Assembly: GCA_902785075.1 (NCBI GenBank)
Contig: CACZXN010000006.1
Span: 1-64,000 of the forward strand
Direction: 5' to 3'
DNA: 64,000 nucleotides
DNA from: an uncultured Bacteroidales bacterium
GTDB taxonomy: Bacteria; Bacteroidota; Bacteroidia; Bacteroidales; Bacteroidaceae
Positions 1 through 8,824 of this stretch are shown in pieces. The position numbers and the translations under genes were made by a program. The notes under the pieces are model-generated. The model was not told the origin of the DNA. It worked only from the letters and a program-made list of their open reading frames with translations, and did no database searches. Each line of letters opens with the position of its first letter. Positions within the stretch are counted from its first letter, which is position 1.

Positions 1-426
1 CATAAAGCATATCGGATTCCAAAGATTAAAGATTATCTAAGAGATAAGGGATTCCTAATGCCTGTTAGGATGAATAGCTTGTGGTTGCTGGAAGATATGT
101 TACAAGTATTCAACGACGAAGACCCTTGGCTCATTTATTCTATGTGGAGCGGTTATGCAGAAGAAGGAGGAAATAATGCAATAGAAGATGTCCTGTCTAT
201 CCGAAATCTTTTCAAGAATCGTATATTGGATGGAGTAGAAAAAGGCTTTCATACAAGTGGACATGCTGATATTGACACCCTTTACGAGGTATGCAAGGCT
301 GTCAGGCCTTCTATTGGCGTTATTCCCATACACAAGGATGCAGGAATGCAATATGTATCCGATAACTACAAAGTGTTTAACGAAGGGGTTTTTACATTAG
401 ATGGAATAGAAATTGAGGTGCATTGA
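1..426 (+). CDS. Metallo-beta-lactamase-fold hydrolase, C-terminal part (partial)
   Basis: The reading frame is open from base 1, so the gene begins outside the window; the ATG at 58 is internal. The 141 residues seen end in a segment with FHTSGHAD, then VRPSIGVIPIHKDAG. This arrangement is typical of the C-terminal half of RNase J/beta-CASP-like MBL proteins, where HTSGHA is a conserved His motif and the following IPIHK segment carries a further active-site His. The N-terminal HxHxDH metal motif is outside the window, so whether it is a nuclease or another MBL hydrolase cannot be decided. A 680-bp gap separates it from nadA. Confidence 0.75.
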   Translation, partial: HKAYRIPKIKDYLRDKGFLMPVRMNSLWLLEDMLQVFNDEDPWLIYSMWSGYAEEGGNNAIEDVLSIRNLFKNRILDGVEKGFHTSGHADIDTLYEVCKAVRPSIGVIPIHKDAGMQYVSDNYKVFNEGVFTLDGIEIEVH

Positions 427-1077
427 TAATGCAAATTTAATGACGGGGTACTTTTGTAATGAATTTACCAAGAGACATATCTAAACACAAAATCTTTTGG
501 AAGATTATTACAAATATATGCCAAGGTTAAAATAGAATAACCAATTTATGGTTAAATAATTTACGTTTTTCTATATTATTGCTTTAGTTTGAGAAAACAT
601 TTTAGATATATTGGTTTAGTTTAGTCCGCTTTTTGCCCACGCAAAAGCTCTAAAAGATATTGCTGCGGATTTTTTTGGAATCTTTCTCCGTGTGCTATAT
701 GTCCTATCGCTGAAATGAACGAAAAAAAATTCTGATGTGTGGTGGTTCTGAAACAGAGTGATGGCAGAATTATGACAAGGCGATTTCTTGCTTTTTTTGC
801 AGCCCCTAGGGGTAACAAAATTTTCCCTTAAGGGGAATTCGTGTTGCACGCTTTGCAACTTAGATTTCCATTAGGAAAAGAAAATAATGCTCAATGGAAC
901 GAAATTGTTTACAATGAATGAAGGTGTAATGAGGATTATCGGTTTCCTATTTTACCAAAGGTGGCCGATTGGTAAATTCTAAGGCTATGAGGCGCAAATA
1001 AACAAATGCTCATGCGATTTTACTGAAAAAAATGTTAATACATTTTGTTTTGCGGCATTCATTCACTATTTTTTTCT
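427..1077. other. Gene-poor gap between the MBL gene and nadA
   Basis: This AT-rich stretch of about 650 bp holds no convincing gene. Two minus-strand frames of 65 and 80 codons between 616 and 858 run through the palindromic repeat at 799-890 and have no start signal or recognisable domain, so I do not call them. The only clear structures are that repeat and the nadA promoter at the right end. Confidence 0.6.
799..890 (+). repeat. Palindrome-chain intergenic repeat, copy 1
   Basis: It begins GCAGCCCCTAGGGG, continues through TAACAAAATTTTCCC and TTAAGGGGAA, and then has an inverted pair GTTGCA/TGCAAC (844-859). It matches copy 3 at 39707 almost base for base up to that stem-loop, then decays: the CCCCCTAGGGGG palindrome of copy 3 is reduced to a weak match and the right end GGGGCAGC is missing. 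It lies between two plus-strand genes. Confidence 0.75.
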
Positions 1078-1085
1078 TAACTTTG
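1078..1085 (+). promoter_or_regulatory. nadA promoter, -7 box TAACTTTG
   Basis: TAACTTTG matches the Bacteroidota housekeeping -7 consensus TAnnTTTG and lies 20 bp before the nadA ATG. A purine-rich AAAAGGAGA follows at 1090-1098 and could act as a ribosome site. Confidence 0.75.
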
Positions 1086-1105
1086 CACACAAAAGGAGAT
1101 TATAC

Positions 1106-2047
1106 ATGGAAAGAGAAGCATTAAAACAAGAGATTCGCCGTATGTGCCGCGAGAAAAATGCGGTGATTCTGGCGCACTACTACACAGAGGGTGAGGTGCA
1201 GGACATTGCTGACTTCGTGGGTGACTCGCTCGCTTTGGCTCAGTCGGCAGCGAAGACCGAAGCCGACATCATTGTGATGTGTGGTGTACACTTCATGGGT
1301 GAGACCTGTAAGATTCTTTGTCCCAACAAGAAAGTCATCATACCCGACCTCAATGCAGGTTGCTCGTTGGCAGATAGCTGCAAGGCTGAGGACCTGAAGG
1401 CTTACATAGACGAACATCCTGGCTACAAGGTGGTTAGCTATGTCAACACAACGGCTGCGGTGAAGGCGTTGAGCGATGTGGTTGTGACGAGTTCGAATGC
1501 TCGCAAGGTGGTCGAAAGCTATCCCAAGGACGAACGTCTCATTTTTGGTCCTGATAAGAATCTCGGAGCCTATATCAACAGCATCACAGGACGTGATATG
1601 TTGCTGTGGAACGGAGGTTGTCATGTTCATGGACGCTTCTCGTTGGAGGCAATTCTTCAGTTGAAGAAAGAGCATCCAGAGGCTAAGGTGTTGGTACATC
1701 CCGAATGTCCTGCAGCCATTCAAGCTGTGGCTGATGAGATTGGTTCGACAGCAGGATTGCTCAACTATGCCATCCACGATGAGGCCCAGGAGTTTATCGT
1801 AGCGACCGAAAGCGGCATCTTGCATAAGATGCAGCAGGCATGTCCCGATAAGCAGTTCTACCCAGCACCTCCAGAGGTGACTGAAGGGGTAGGGTGTAGC
1901 TGCAATGAGTGTAGCTACATGCGTCTGAACACCCTTGAGAAACTCTATGAGGCTCTCAAGAACGAGACGCCTGAGATAGAGGTCGATGCAGAGTTGGCTG
2001 CAAAGGCCGTTCTGCCAATCAATAAGATGCTGGAACTCTCGAAATAA
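1106..2047 (+). CDS. nadA: Quinolinate synthase
   Basis: NadA condenses iminoaspartate with dihydroxyacetone phosphate to quinolinate in NAD biosynthesis, using a [4Fe-4S] cluster. The 313 residues match the family's length and its three pseudo-repeat domains. Likely cluster ligands are C86 in NAGCSLAD, C172 in WNGGCHVH and one Cys of the CSCNEC group at 264-269. The start is fixed by the promoter at 1078 and a purine-rich site just upstream. It heads a plus-strand operon that runs through udk. nadC, the next enzyme of the pathway, is far away at 40387, and nadB is not in the window. Confidence 0.95.
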   Translation: MEREALKQEIRRMCREKNAVILAHYYTEGEVQDIADFVGDSLALAQSAAKTEADIIVMCGVHFMGETCKILCPNKKVIIPDLNAGCSLADSCKAEDLKAYIDEHPGYKVVSYVNTTAAVKALSDVVVTSSNARKVVESYPKDERLIFGPDKNLGAYINSITGRDMLLWNGGCHVHGRFSLEAILQLKKEHPEAKVLVHPECPAAIQAVADEIGSTAGLLNYAIHDEAQEFIVATESGILHKMQQACPDKQFYPAPPEVTEGVGCSCNECSYMRLNTLEKLYEALKNETPEIEVDAELAAKAVLPINKMLELSK

Positions 2048-2056
2048 ACAACCGTC

Positions 2057-3127
2057 ATGAAGTCTGTTGCAGCTTTAGTGTCGGGAGGCGTTGATTCCGC
2101 TGTCAGCGTGTACATGCTGAAAGAGCAAGGTTACGATCCGCACCTATTCTATATCAAGATAGGTCCTGACCGCGATACGGAATGGAACTGCACCTCTGAG
2201 GAGGATGTGGAGATTTGCCGTTGGTTGGCCAAGCGGTTCGGATGCAAATTCGACATTATCGACCTTCACCGCCAATATTGGGAGCAGGTCGTAGGGTACA
2301 CGATGGAGAAAGCTCGTTTAGGATTGACACCCAATCCCGATGTGATGTGCAACAAGCTCATTAAGTTCGGCTGCTTCGAACAGGAGGCAGGCAAGGACTT
2401 CGATTTCACAGCGACAGGACATTATGCTCAGACGGCTGTGGTTGATGGTAAAACTTGGTTAGCAACAAGTCCTGACCCCGTGAAGGACCAAACCGACTTC
2501 CTCTGTCAGATTGACTCGCTGCAAGTGTCGAAACTCATGTTCCCCATCGGACACCTGTGGAAACACGAAGTACGGGATATTGCTGCCCGCGAGCACCTGC
2601 TCAATGCCCAGCGTAAGGATAGTCAAGGCATCTGTTTCTTAGGCGACATCGATTTCCGCGACTACATCAAAGCCCATCTGGGTGAGAATCCAGGCGATGT
2701 GCGCGAACTGGAAACAGGTCATAAGATTGGACAGCATCGAGGGTTGTGGTTCTATACCATCGGTCAGCGTAAAGGATTGGGATTTGGAGGAGGACCTTGG
2801 TTTGTGGTCAAGAAGAACATAAAGCGCAACATTCTGTTCGTTTCGCACGGCTATGACCCAGAGAAAGTGTACAAGGATCACATCCGCATGAATGACTTCC
2901 ACTTTATCACGGAGAATCCGTGGGAGGGAACACTTGCTACAGACATCCCTATCACGTTCAAGATACGACATACGCCTGAATATCTGAAGGGAACCATTCG
3001 TCAGGAAGATGACGGTTCGTGGTTCATTCAGGCAGAAGAGAAAATTCATGGTGTGGCTCCAGGACAGTTCTGTGTGGTGTACGACAAGGATCATCATCTG
3101 TGCTATGGAAGTGGAGAGATTTCTTAG
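2057..3127 (+). CDS. mnmA: tRNA-specific 2-thiouridylase MnmA
   Basis: MnmA adds the 2-thio group to uridine 34 of the Lys, Glu and Gln tRNAs, taking sulfur through a persulfide relay and activating the base with ATP. The 356 residues carry the PP-loop SGGVDSAV (residues 9-16), the catalytic Cys in NPDVMCN (C98) and the second catalytic Cys in SQGICFLG (C192), which are the family signatures. The gene starts 9 bp after nadA and is clearly cotranscribed with it. Confidence 0.95.
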   Translation: MKSVAALVSGGVDSAVSVYMLKEQGYDPHLFYIKIGPDRDTEWNCTSEEDVEICRWLAKRFGCKFDIIDLHRQYWEQVVGYTMEKARLGLTPNPDVMCNKLIKFGCFEQEAGKDFDFTATGHYAQTAVVDGKTWLATSPDPVKDQTDFLCQIDSLQVSKLMFPIGHLWKHEVRDIAAREHLLNAQRKDSQGICFLGDIDFRDYIKAHLGENPGDVRELETGHKIGQHRGLWFYTIGQRKGLGFGGGPWFVVKKNIKRNILFVSHGYDPEKVYKDHIRMNDFHFITENPWEGTLATDIPITFKIRHTPEYLKGTIRQEDDGSWFIQAEEKIHGVAPGQFCVVYDKDHHLCYGSGEIS

Positions 3128-3162
3128 GTTGAAAGTTGAAAATTGAAAGTTGACAATTGAAA
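3128..3162 (+). repeat. Short TTGAAAG-type tandem repeat
   Basis: The gap after mnmA is made of near-copies of a 7-base unit (TTGAAAG, TTGAAAA, TTGACAA). The TTG start of the next gene lies inside the array. Similar arrays fill many other gaps in this window. Confidence 0.7.
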
Positions 3163-4539
3163 TACGTAATCGACATACACGAAGCAGTGGCTCGCAATCC
3201 GATATACAGAATGGCGGAGCCTGTGAACCTCCAACTCTTGGAGGGTGAACAGTTGGCTATTGTAGGTGATAATGGGGCAGGGAAGAGCATGCTGGTGGAC
3301 ATCATCACAGGTGCCCATCCCATCATTGACGACGGGCGTGGAAGCTATATTCACTACGATTTTTCGCCTCGAACGTCGAAGATGGTGTATGAGAACATCA
3401 AGTACATCACGTTTCAAGACGCATACGACGGAACAGAAGGCTACTATTATTACCAAATCAGGTATAACCATACGGAGTTTGACGATAGCCAGCAACTGTT
3501 CCTCCTCTCGAGTGGAGAGTTGCGCAAGTATCAACTGAAGAAAGCGATGGAAGGCAATCCACGAGTGCTCATTCTCGACAATCCGTTTATCGGGCTTGAC
3601 GTTGATGCTCGCTCCTATTTGGCTGAGACGCTGAAGATGCTGACCAGCACTACCGATTTGCAACTCATCATCATCCTCTCGAAAACCGACGATATGCCTG
3701 ATGTAGTGACTCACGTCGTAGAAGTGAAGGAACATAGAGTGGGGCAGAAAGTGACGAAAGACGAATGGATGCGTCCGTCCGTTCCCCAGAGGGTGTTATC
3801 TGTAGAAAAAGAACAAGCCATCCTCGACCTTCCCTACGAAGACGAGATGAACGCACAAATCGAGCCAGGAACGCAACAGGTAGTTGATTTCCGCAAAGTA
3901 ACCATACAATATGGCGAGCGTGTCATTTTGAATGGTCTTGACTGGACGGTGATGAATGGTGAACGCTGGGCTTTGACAGGTCCGAACGGATCGGGCAAAA
4001 GTACGCTACTCAGCCTTGTCTGTGCTGATAATCCACAAGCCTATGCCAATGATATCGTTCTCTTTGGCCGTCAACGAGGAACGGGAGAATCGATTTGGGA
4101 CATTAAACACCATATCGGTTATGTCTCACCCGAGATGCATCGAGCCTTTCTGCGCGATTATCCTGCCATCGAGGTCGTTGCGAGCGGTTTGCACGATGCT
4201 GTGGGGCTTTATAAGCGTCCACGTCCCGAGCAGATGAGTATCTGTGAGTTTTGGATGGACATCTTTGGAGTCCTTCACTATCGCGATACGTCTATGCTCA
4301 AACTCTCGAGTGGTGAACAGCGATTGGTGCTTTTGGCACGAGCGTTCGTGAAAGACCCCTCTCTGCTTATCCTCGACGAACCCTTACACGGGCTTGATTT
4401 GACGAATCGTAGGTTGGTAAAGGATGTCATCGAGACATTCTGCCAACGAAGCAATAAAACACTTGTGATGGTAACCCATTATCAAGAAGAATTCCCAAAA
4501 TGCATACAACAAACTAAAAAACTAATAAAAAACCCATGA
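3157..4539 (+). CDS. Double ABC ATPase (ModF/PhrA-like)
   Basis: The 460 residues contain two ABC ATPase domains and no membrane segment. Domain 1 has Walker A GDNGAGKS (37-44), signature LSSGE (117-121) and Walker B LILDNP (137-142), where Asn replaces the catalytic Glu. Domain 2 has Walker A GPNGSGKS (275-282), signature LSSGEQ (383-388) and a normal LILDEP (403-408). The tandem layout resembles ModF/PhrA. No permease is nearby, so transport is not established. The start is the TTG at 3157 inside the heptamer repeat; the first ATG (residue 19) would cut into domain 1. The end overlaps the next gene by 4 bp. Confidence 0.8.
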   Translation: MKYVIDIHEAVARNPIYRMAEPVNLQLLEGEQLAIVGDNGAGKSMLVDIITGAHPIIDDGRGSYIHYDFSPRTSKMVYENIKYITFQDAYDGTEGYYYYQIRYNHTEFDDSQQLFLLSSGELRKYQLKKAMEGNPRVLILDNPFIGLDVDARSYLAETLKMLTSTTDLQLIIILSKTDDMPDVVTHVVEVKEHRVGQKVTKDEWMRPSVPQRVLSVEKEQAILDLPYEDEMNAQIEPGTQQVVDFRKVTIQYGERVILNGLDWTVMNGERWALTGPNGSGKSTLLSLVCADNPQAYANDIVLFGRQRGTGESIWDIKHHIGYVSPEMHRAFLRDYPAIEVVASGLHDAVGLYKRPRPEQMSICEFWMDIFGVLHYRDTSMLKLSSGEQRLVLLARAFVKDPSLLILDEPLHGLDLTNRRLVKDVIETFCQRSNKTLVMVTHYQEEFPKCIQQTKKLIKNP

Positions 4540-5924
4540 AAAGAATTGTATTATCTATTACAGCCATGTTGCTGACGTTTGCAACATTTGCACAGAATCA
4601 GTTGCTGCCTAATCTGGTATATAGTCAGGAACCGGCAGTCATCAAAGGTCAAATCATCGGTATTCCAGCATCAATGGAGTCAATCAACATCGTAATGACA
4701 CCTTCTTGGACAAGCGATGAGATAGGTCAGACAGTTGCGCTCGATTCCAATGGTAAATTCGAGGCGAAGTTCGATGCTTGTGTCACCTCGATGGCGATGA
4801 TTCGTCTTGGTGCACGTAACGAAAAACGTTTCTACATCACCCCAGGACAAGAGGTGAAAGTGACTGTCGATATGTCCAACGATAATGTGACTTGTGAAGG
4901 TCCATTGGCTGCCTTGAACAACTCGATGGCGAATTACTATAATGAATTCCGCGAGCAAAACCTCAATGCAGAAATCAATGGTCAGGGCATCTCGAATCTG
5001 CGTGGATTCACAGTTGCTCAGTATCGTGACAAACTGATGGAACTTTATAATAAAGGTGTGAAGAAACTCAACGACGACAACCGCCTTTCTCCTGAGTTCC
5101 GTGAGTACATGATGCCCCATTATCAGTTCCTCACCATCGCTTTGCTGACTGGTTACGAACGTCTGCTGAAGTATGCCAACGGAGGTCAGGGTGAGTATAA
5201 GAAAACAGCCGATTACTACGATCCTGTCAAGGGTTGGAACTTCACCAACCAGAATGGCTACCTGTATCAGAGCGGTGGTTCGGTAGAGGGAACATCTGGT
5301 CAGATCAGTCGTGAAACAGGTGCGATGCTTACCTATCCGGCTTCTGCCCGTCAGGTCATTGCTGCAAGGAAATACATGACTGGGCTTGAAACACTCAAAC
5401 CTCTTACCGATGACCAGCTGCGTGGTGTCAAGGCACAGTGTCCTGCTTTTGAGAAGATGCTCCTTGCTCAGAACGAGGCAACCAAGGCACGTATCGCAGA
5501 GAACGAGAAGAACAACCTGTTCAACATCAAGTCCATTCCTGAGTCGCTCACAGGCGCAGATGTCTTCAAGGCAATCATAAAGGATTACAAGGGAAAGAAA
5601 ATACTTGTCGATTTCTGGGCAACATGGTGCGGACCTTGTCGTCAAGCCATGCAAACCATCCTACCTGTCAAGGAAGAACTCTGGGGGAAGGTTGCGTTCG
5701 TGTATGTGACAGGCGAGACAAGTCCTAAGGCGCTGTGGAACAAGATGGCACCCGATATTCATGGCGACCACTATTATGTCACAGCAGCTCAATGGGAGAC
5801 GCTCCTGAAGCAGTTCGGCGTTCAAGGCATTCCTGCCTATGTGGTTGTGGGAGCAGACAATGAAGTCGTGACGAAGCATATCGGCTATCCAGGTAATGAT
5901 GTGATTTTAAATGAATTGAAATAA
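4536..5924 (+). CDS. Secreted TlpA-like thiol-disulfide protein, paralog 1
   Basis: The 462-residue protein has a signal peptide ending near TFAQ (residues 17-20), a beta-rich N-terminal part resembling the DUF4369 type that often precedes redoxin domains in Bacteroidetes, a helical middle, and a C-terminal thioredoxin fold with WATWCGPC (C365 and C368). It should act in the periplasm as a thiol oxidoreductase; substrates are unknown. It overlaps the ABC gene by 4 bp (ATGA) and the next gene by 1 bp, so translation is probably coupled. The following gene is a diverged paralog of the same length and order of parts. Confidence 0.8.
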   Translation: MKRIVLSITAMLLTFATFAQNQLLPNLVYSQEPAVIKGQIIGIPASMESINIVMTPSWTSDEIGQTVALDSNGKFEAKFDACVTSMAMIRLGARNEKRFYITPGQEVKVTVDMSNDNVTCEGPLAALNNSMANYYNEFREQNLNAEINGQGISNLRGFTVAQYRDKLMELYNKGVKKLNDDNRLSPEFREYMMPHYQFLTIALLTGYERLLKYANGGQGEYKKTADYYDPVKGWNFTNQNGYLYQSGGSVEGTSGQISRETGAMLTYPASARQVIAARKYMTGLETLKPLTDDQLRGVKAQCPAFEKMLLAQNEATKARIAENEKNNLFNIKSIPESLTGADVFKAIIKDYKGKKILVDFWATWCGPCRQAMQTILPVKEELWGKVAFVYVTGETSPKALWNKMAPDIHGDHYYVTAAQWETLLKQFGVQGIPAYVVVGADNEVVTKHIGYPGNDVILNELK

Positions 5925-7369
5925 TGAGAAAACTATTTGTCATACTTACGCTACTCGTTGCAGTAGGCGCAGGCGCAAAGAGCCGTTTGGAGCACATGCC
6001 CGACATCAAGTACGGCTCGGAGCCTGCTCGCATCAAAGGTCTCATCAAGGACTACACCACCAAGCACAAGGAGGTAATGTTATGCTCGTATGTGGCATTC
6101 GGCTCAAACGAGAGTACTACCGCTAATTCAGTAATATCGACCATGTATCCGAGCGAGCCGTCTGACGGTACGTTCGAATTGGAGGTACCTATCAAGTACA
6201 CCGATCGTGTGTCGCTGACATTCCGTGACCACACCTATATCATCCTCCTGGCTCCGGGCGAGGAAGTGAACATGAAAATCGAGATGAAGCTCTTGGAGAA
6301 TCCCAATCCGAAGAAACCCGCTGTGGTGTTCTCCGGCTATCTGGCAGACTTTAACAACGACCTCTATCAGTATGGAGGGGAGTATGAGTCGATGAAGATT
6401 CTCGAGCCTATTCAGAGTCGAGAGGGATTGGATAAGTTGCGTGGCCTTTCTGTGTCACAATACCGCGATTTCGTCCTCAAGCTCTACGAAGATGCAAAGA
6501 AGAAGATGATGGTCGACAAACGCCTCTGCGGTGCATTCAAGGAGTATGTCGATGCAACCTATCAGTACCAGACAATCATTAAGACGCTGCTCTACAACAC
6601 CACGCTCAATGTGGCAAACGAGACGGAGAAAACCTATGAGCGTCCTGCTGATTATTACGACTATCTGCAAACCATGCAGCCATTCGCCAATGTGGCTCAT
6701 TTCTACACCATGAGTACACTCGCTGCCTTGCAGACATGCAATCTTGTAAAGAACTTCTCCAGCCAGACGAATCTCAAGATACACCCCTCAACCCGTCAGT
6801 TGCAGACCGCCAATAAGTATTTGCAGTCGATAGCCGAGTTCAACGAACTCAATGTGGCAGACATCGAAACCATCAAGAACGAATGCCCCGGATTGAGCGA
6901 TGCCATCCTTCTCCAGAACGATATGCTGCTGCAGCGTATCGAGGCAGCCAAATACAGCACATCCTACAAGATTGTGAATATCGATGAGAACCTTACGGGA
7001 GGAGACATCTTCAAGGCACTCATTGCCCCCTATAAAGGAAAACCCCTGTTGGTCGATTTCTGGGCAACATGGTGCGGTCCTTGTAAGGCAGCGATGAAGA
7101 CCATTCAACCCGTCAAGGAAGAGCTGGCAGGCAAAGTCAATTTCATCTACGTCACAGGTCCGTCAAGCCCTAAGAAAACATGGGAGATGACCATCCCCGA
7201 CATTCATGGCGACCACTACTATGTGACCGATTCACAGTACTCCGAACTCCTCAAGCAGTTCGACAGCAACGGCATCCCTACCTATGTCATCGTCGATAAG
7301 GAAGGGAATGTGAAGAACAAGTATATCGGGTATCCCGGCAATGAAGTAATGGAGGAGCAGTTAAGATGA
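5924..7369 (+). CDS. Secreted TlpA-like thiol-disulfide protein, paralog 2
   Basis: This 481-residue paralog of the preceding gene has a signal peptide, an N-terminal beta-rich domain, a helical middle and a C-terminal thioredoxin domain with WATWCGPC (C384 and C387). The C-terminal domains are very alike, sharing for example PDIHGDHYYVT and IGYPGN, while the N-terminal halves have diverged more. This suggests a local duplication followed by specialisation of the substrate-facing part. It starts in the stop codon of paralog 1 and overlaps the esterase gene by 4 bp. Confidence 0.8.
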   Translation: MRKLFVILTLLVAVGAGAKSRLEHMPDIKYGSEPARIKGLIKDYTTKHKEVMLCSYVAFGSNESTTANSVISTMYPSEPSDGTFELEVPIKYTDRVSLTFRDHTYIILLAPGEEVNMKIEMKLLENPNPKKPAVVFSGYLADFNNDLYQYGGEYESMKILEPIQSREGLDKLRGLSVSQYRDFVLKLYEDAKKKMMVDKRLCGAFKEYVDATYQYQTIIKTLLYNTTLNVANETEKTYERPADYYDYLQTMQPFANVAHFYTMSTLAALQTCNLVKNFSSQTNLKIHPSTRQLQTANKYLQSIAEFNELNVADIETIKNECPGLSDAILLQNDMLLQRIEAAKYSTSYKIVNIDENLTGGDIFKALIAPYKGKPLLVDFWATWCGPCKAAMKTIQPVKEELAGKVNFIYVTGPSSPKKTWEMTIPDIHGDHYYVTDSQYSELLKQFDSNGIPTYVIVDKEGNVKNKYIGYPGNEVMEEQLR

Positions 7370-7944
7370 AAATACTATACTTTCACGGTTTCGCATCTTC
7401 AGGAGCAACAGGAACCGCAGAGACACTGCGTAGATTGCTACCCGAAGTAGAGGTGATTTCACCCGATATCCCCGTAGATCCGACAGAAGCCCTGCCATAT
7501 CTGCGTAGTTTGTGCGAGCAAGAAAAACCCGACCTCATCATCGGCACATCCATGGGAGCCATGTATGCCCAGCAGATGTTCGGCTATAAGAAGATTTGTG
7601 TCAATCCTGCATTCAACATGTCAACCATGTCCAAGGTGTTCAAGACAGGCGAACACAAGTTCCTCAATGGACGTAAGGACAACCAGAAGACCTTCAAGAT
7701 CACCAAGGAAATCATTCAGAAGCACAATATGATGGAACGTCAGCAATTCAAGGGCATCACACCCTTTGACAAGGAGAATACCTACGGATTGTTTGGCATT
7801 CACGACACCACGGTCAATACCTACGATCTGTTCAAGAAGTATTACAAGAATGCACAGCGGTTCGATGGCGAACACCATCTCAACGAGAAAGCATTGAAGA
7901 CAGCCGTCGTACCCCTTGCAAAACAAATATTAGGATTATGTTAA
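7366..7944 (+). CDS. YqiA/YcfP-like alpha/beta-hydrolase (esterase)
   Basis: The 192-residue cytoplasmic protein opens with the YFHGFASS oxyanion segment and has the nucleophile elbow GTSMG with S62. Late residues GIHDTTV and DGEHHL probably carry the acidic and His members of the triad. Size and motifs fit the YqiA/UPF0227 esterase family, whose physiological substrate is poorly defined. It overlaps the preceding thiol gene by 4 bp and udk by 7 bp, so it is an internal member of the operon. Confidence 0.75.
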   Translation: MKILYFHGFASSGATGTAETLRRLLPEVEVISPDIPVDPTEALPYLRSLCEQEKPDLIIGTSMGAMYAQQMFGYKKICVNPAFNMSTMSKVFKTGEHKFLNGRKDNQKTFKITKEIIQKHNMMERQQFKGITPFDKENTYGLFGIHDTTVNTYDLFKKYYKNAQRFDGEHHLNEKALKTAVVPLAKQILGLC

Positions 7945-8576
7945 TCATTGGAATCGCAGGTGGTACAGGAAGCGGAAAGACCACTGTTGTAAACAAAATT
8001 ATCGAGGCATTACCCGAAGGTAGTGTTGCCGTAATTCCGCAAGACTCATACTATAACGACCAGAGTGACCTGCCGCTCGAGGTGAGGAAACAGACAAACT
8101 TCGACCATCCCAATGCGTTCGACTGGCCGCTCTTCTCTCAGCAGATTGAAGACCTGAAGTCGGGAAAAGCCATCGAACAACCCACCTATTCCTATATCAC
8201 GTGTACGCGCCTGAGCGAAACCGTACATGTCGAACCCAAGGATGTGATCATCGTCGAAGGCATCATGAGTTTGTACGACAAGAAACTGCGTGACCAGATG
8301 GACCTGAAGATATTCGTCGATGCAGGAGCCGATGAGCGCCTGCTGCGAGTTATCGTGCGCGATATGGCAGAGCGAGGACATCCCCTCGACATGCTTGTCA
8401 ACAAATATCGCAATGTGTTGAAACCCATGCACGATGAATTCATCGAACCCACGAAGCAATATGCCGACATCATCATCCCCAATGGAGGAAACAACGAACA
8501 AGCCATTCAGATGATGAGTAAGTTCATCCTAGGGCAGCTCCGAGAGCAAGAAGCATTAAAGCACGCCAATCACTAA
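7938..8576 (+). CDS. udk: Uridine kinase
   Basis: Udk phosphorylates uridine and cytidine to their monophosphates in pyrimidine salvage. The 212 residues have the P-loop GGTGSGKT (8-15), a PQDSYY segment and the later IIVEGI motif, all typical of the family. It overlaps the esterase gene by 7 bp and is the last gene of the operon that starts with nadA. Its last five codons and the stop form the left arm and loop of the terminator hairpin. Confidence 0.93.
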   Translation: MLIIGIAGGTGSGKTTVVNKIIEALPEGSVAVIPQDSYYNDQSDLPLEVRKQTNFDHPNAFDWPLFSQQIEDLKSGKAIEQPTYSYITCTRLSETVHVEPKDVIIVEGIMSLYDKKLRDQMDLKIFVDAGADERLLRVIVRDMAERGHPLDMLVNKYRNVLKPMHDEFIEPTKQYADIIIPNGGNNEQAIQMMSKFILGQLREQEALKHANH

Positions 8577-8588
8577 TGGCGTGCTTTT
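8558..8588 (+). terminator. udk operon terminator overlapping the stop codon
   Basis: AAAGCACGCCA pairs with TGGCGTGCTTT around an 8-base loop that contains the udk stop codon, followed by a short T run. A near-exact inverted copy (one mismatch in 31 bases) is at 9208-9239. Confidence 0.8.
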
Positions 8589-8705
8589 AGTTTAGAGTTT
8601 AGAGTTGATAACCATGAACCCTTAACTTTTAACTTTTAACTTTTAATTCTCAACTCTCAACTCTCCCCTTGAACCCAAAAAGGAGAGCATCAGCCCTCCT
8701 TTTCT
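8589..8705. repeat. Heptamer-type repeats and a second hairpin
   Basis: GTTTAGA units are followed by TTAACTT units and CTCAACT units, the last partly the inverse of the first. At 8678-8705 AAAAGGAG pairs with CTCCTTTT around a 10-base loop and could terminate transcription in either direction. Confidence 0.6.
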
Positions 8706-8733
8706 ATTTATACATCCGCTACGAGCGGAGAGA

Positions 8734-8820
8734 TTAGCAACATGCCTGCAGTGCAGATGAGCCTAGCAAGGCTCCCAATACGGTGATGATGAATCGGATG
8801 ATTTCTACTGCCGCTTTCTT
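8734..8820 (-). pseudogene. Small hydrophobic peptide remnant (smalltalk-like), start lost
   Basis: The minus strand encodes 28 residues with two Lys at the front, a hydrophobic core FIITVLGALLG and a CC end, then TAA. The composition and length resemble the small smalltalk proteins of Bacteroidales, which are usually near phage-like genes. The codon just before the first Lys is TAG and no start codon lies close by, so the 5' end seems to have been cut off at the junction with the fragment at 8825. The family assignment is by memory of the pattern and is tentative. Confidence 0.4.
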
Positions 8821-8824
8821 CTAG

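Noticed and set aside
616..858. Two minus-strand frames in the gap before nadA
   Set aside because: They read through the palindrome repeat and lack a start signal or domain; not enough support for a gene.
1121..1825. Minus-strand frame of 234 codons inside nadA
   Set aside because: Antisense shadow of a conserved gene, with no start signal and no family motif.
4680..5654. Minus-strand frame of 324 codons inside the first TlpA-like gene
   Set aside because: Antisense shadow; Cys- and Leu-rich text without domain signals.
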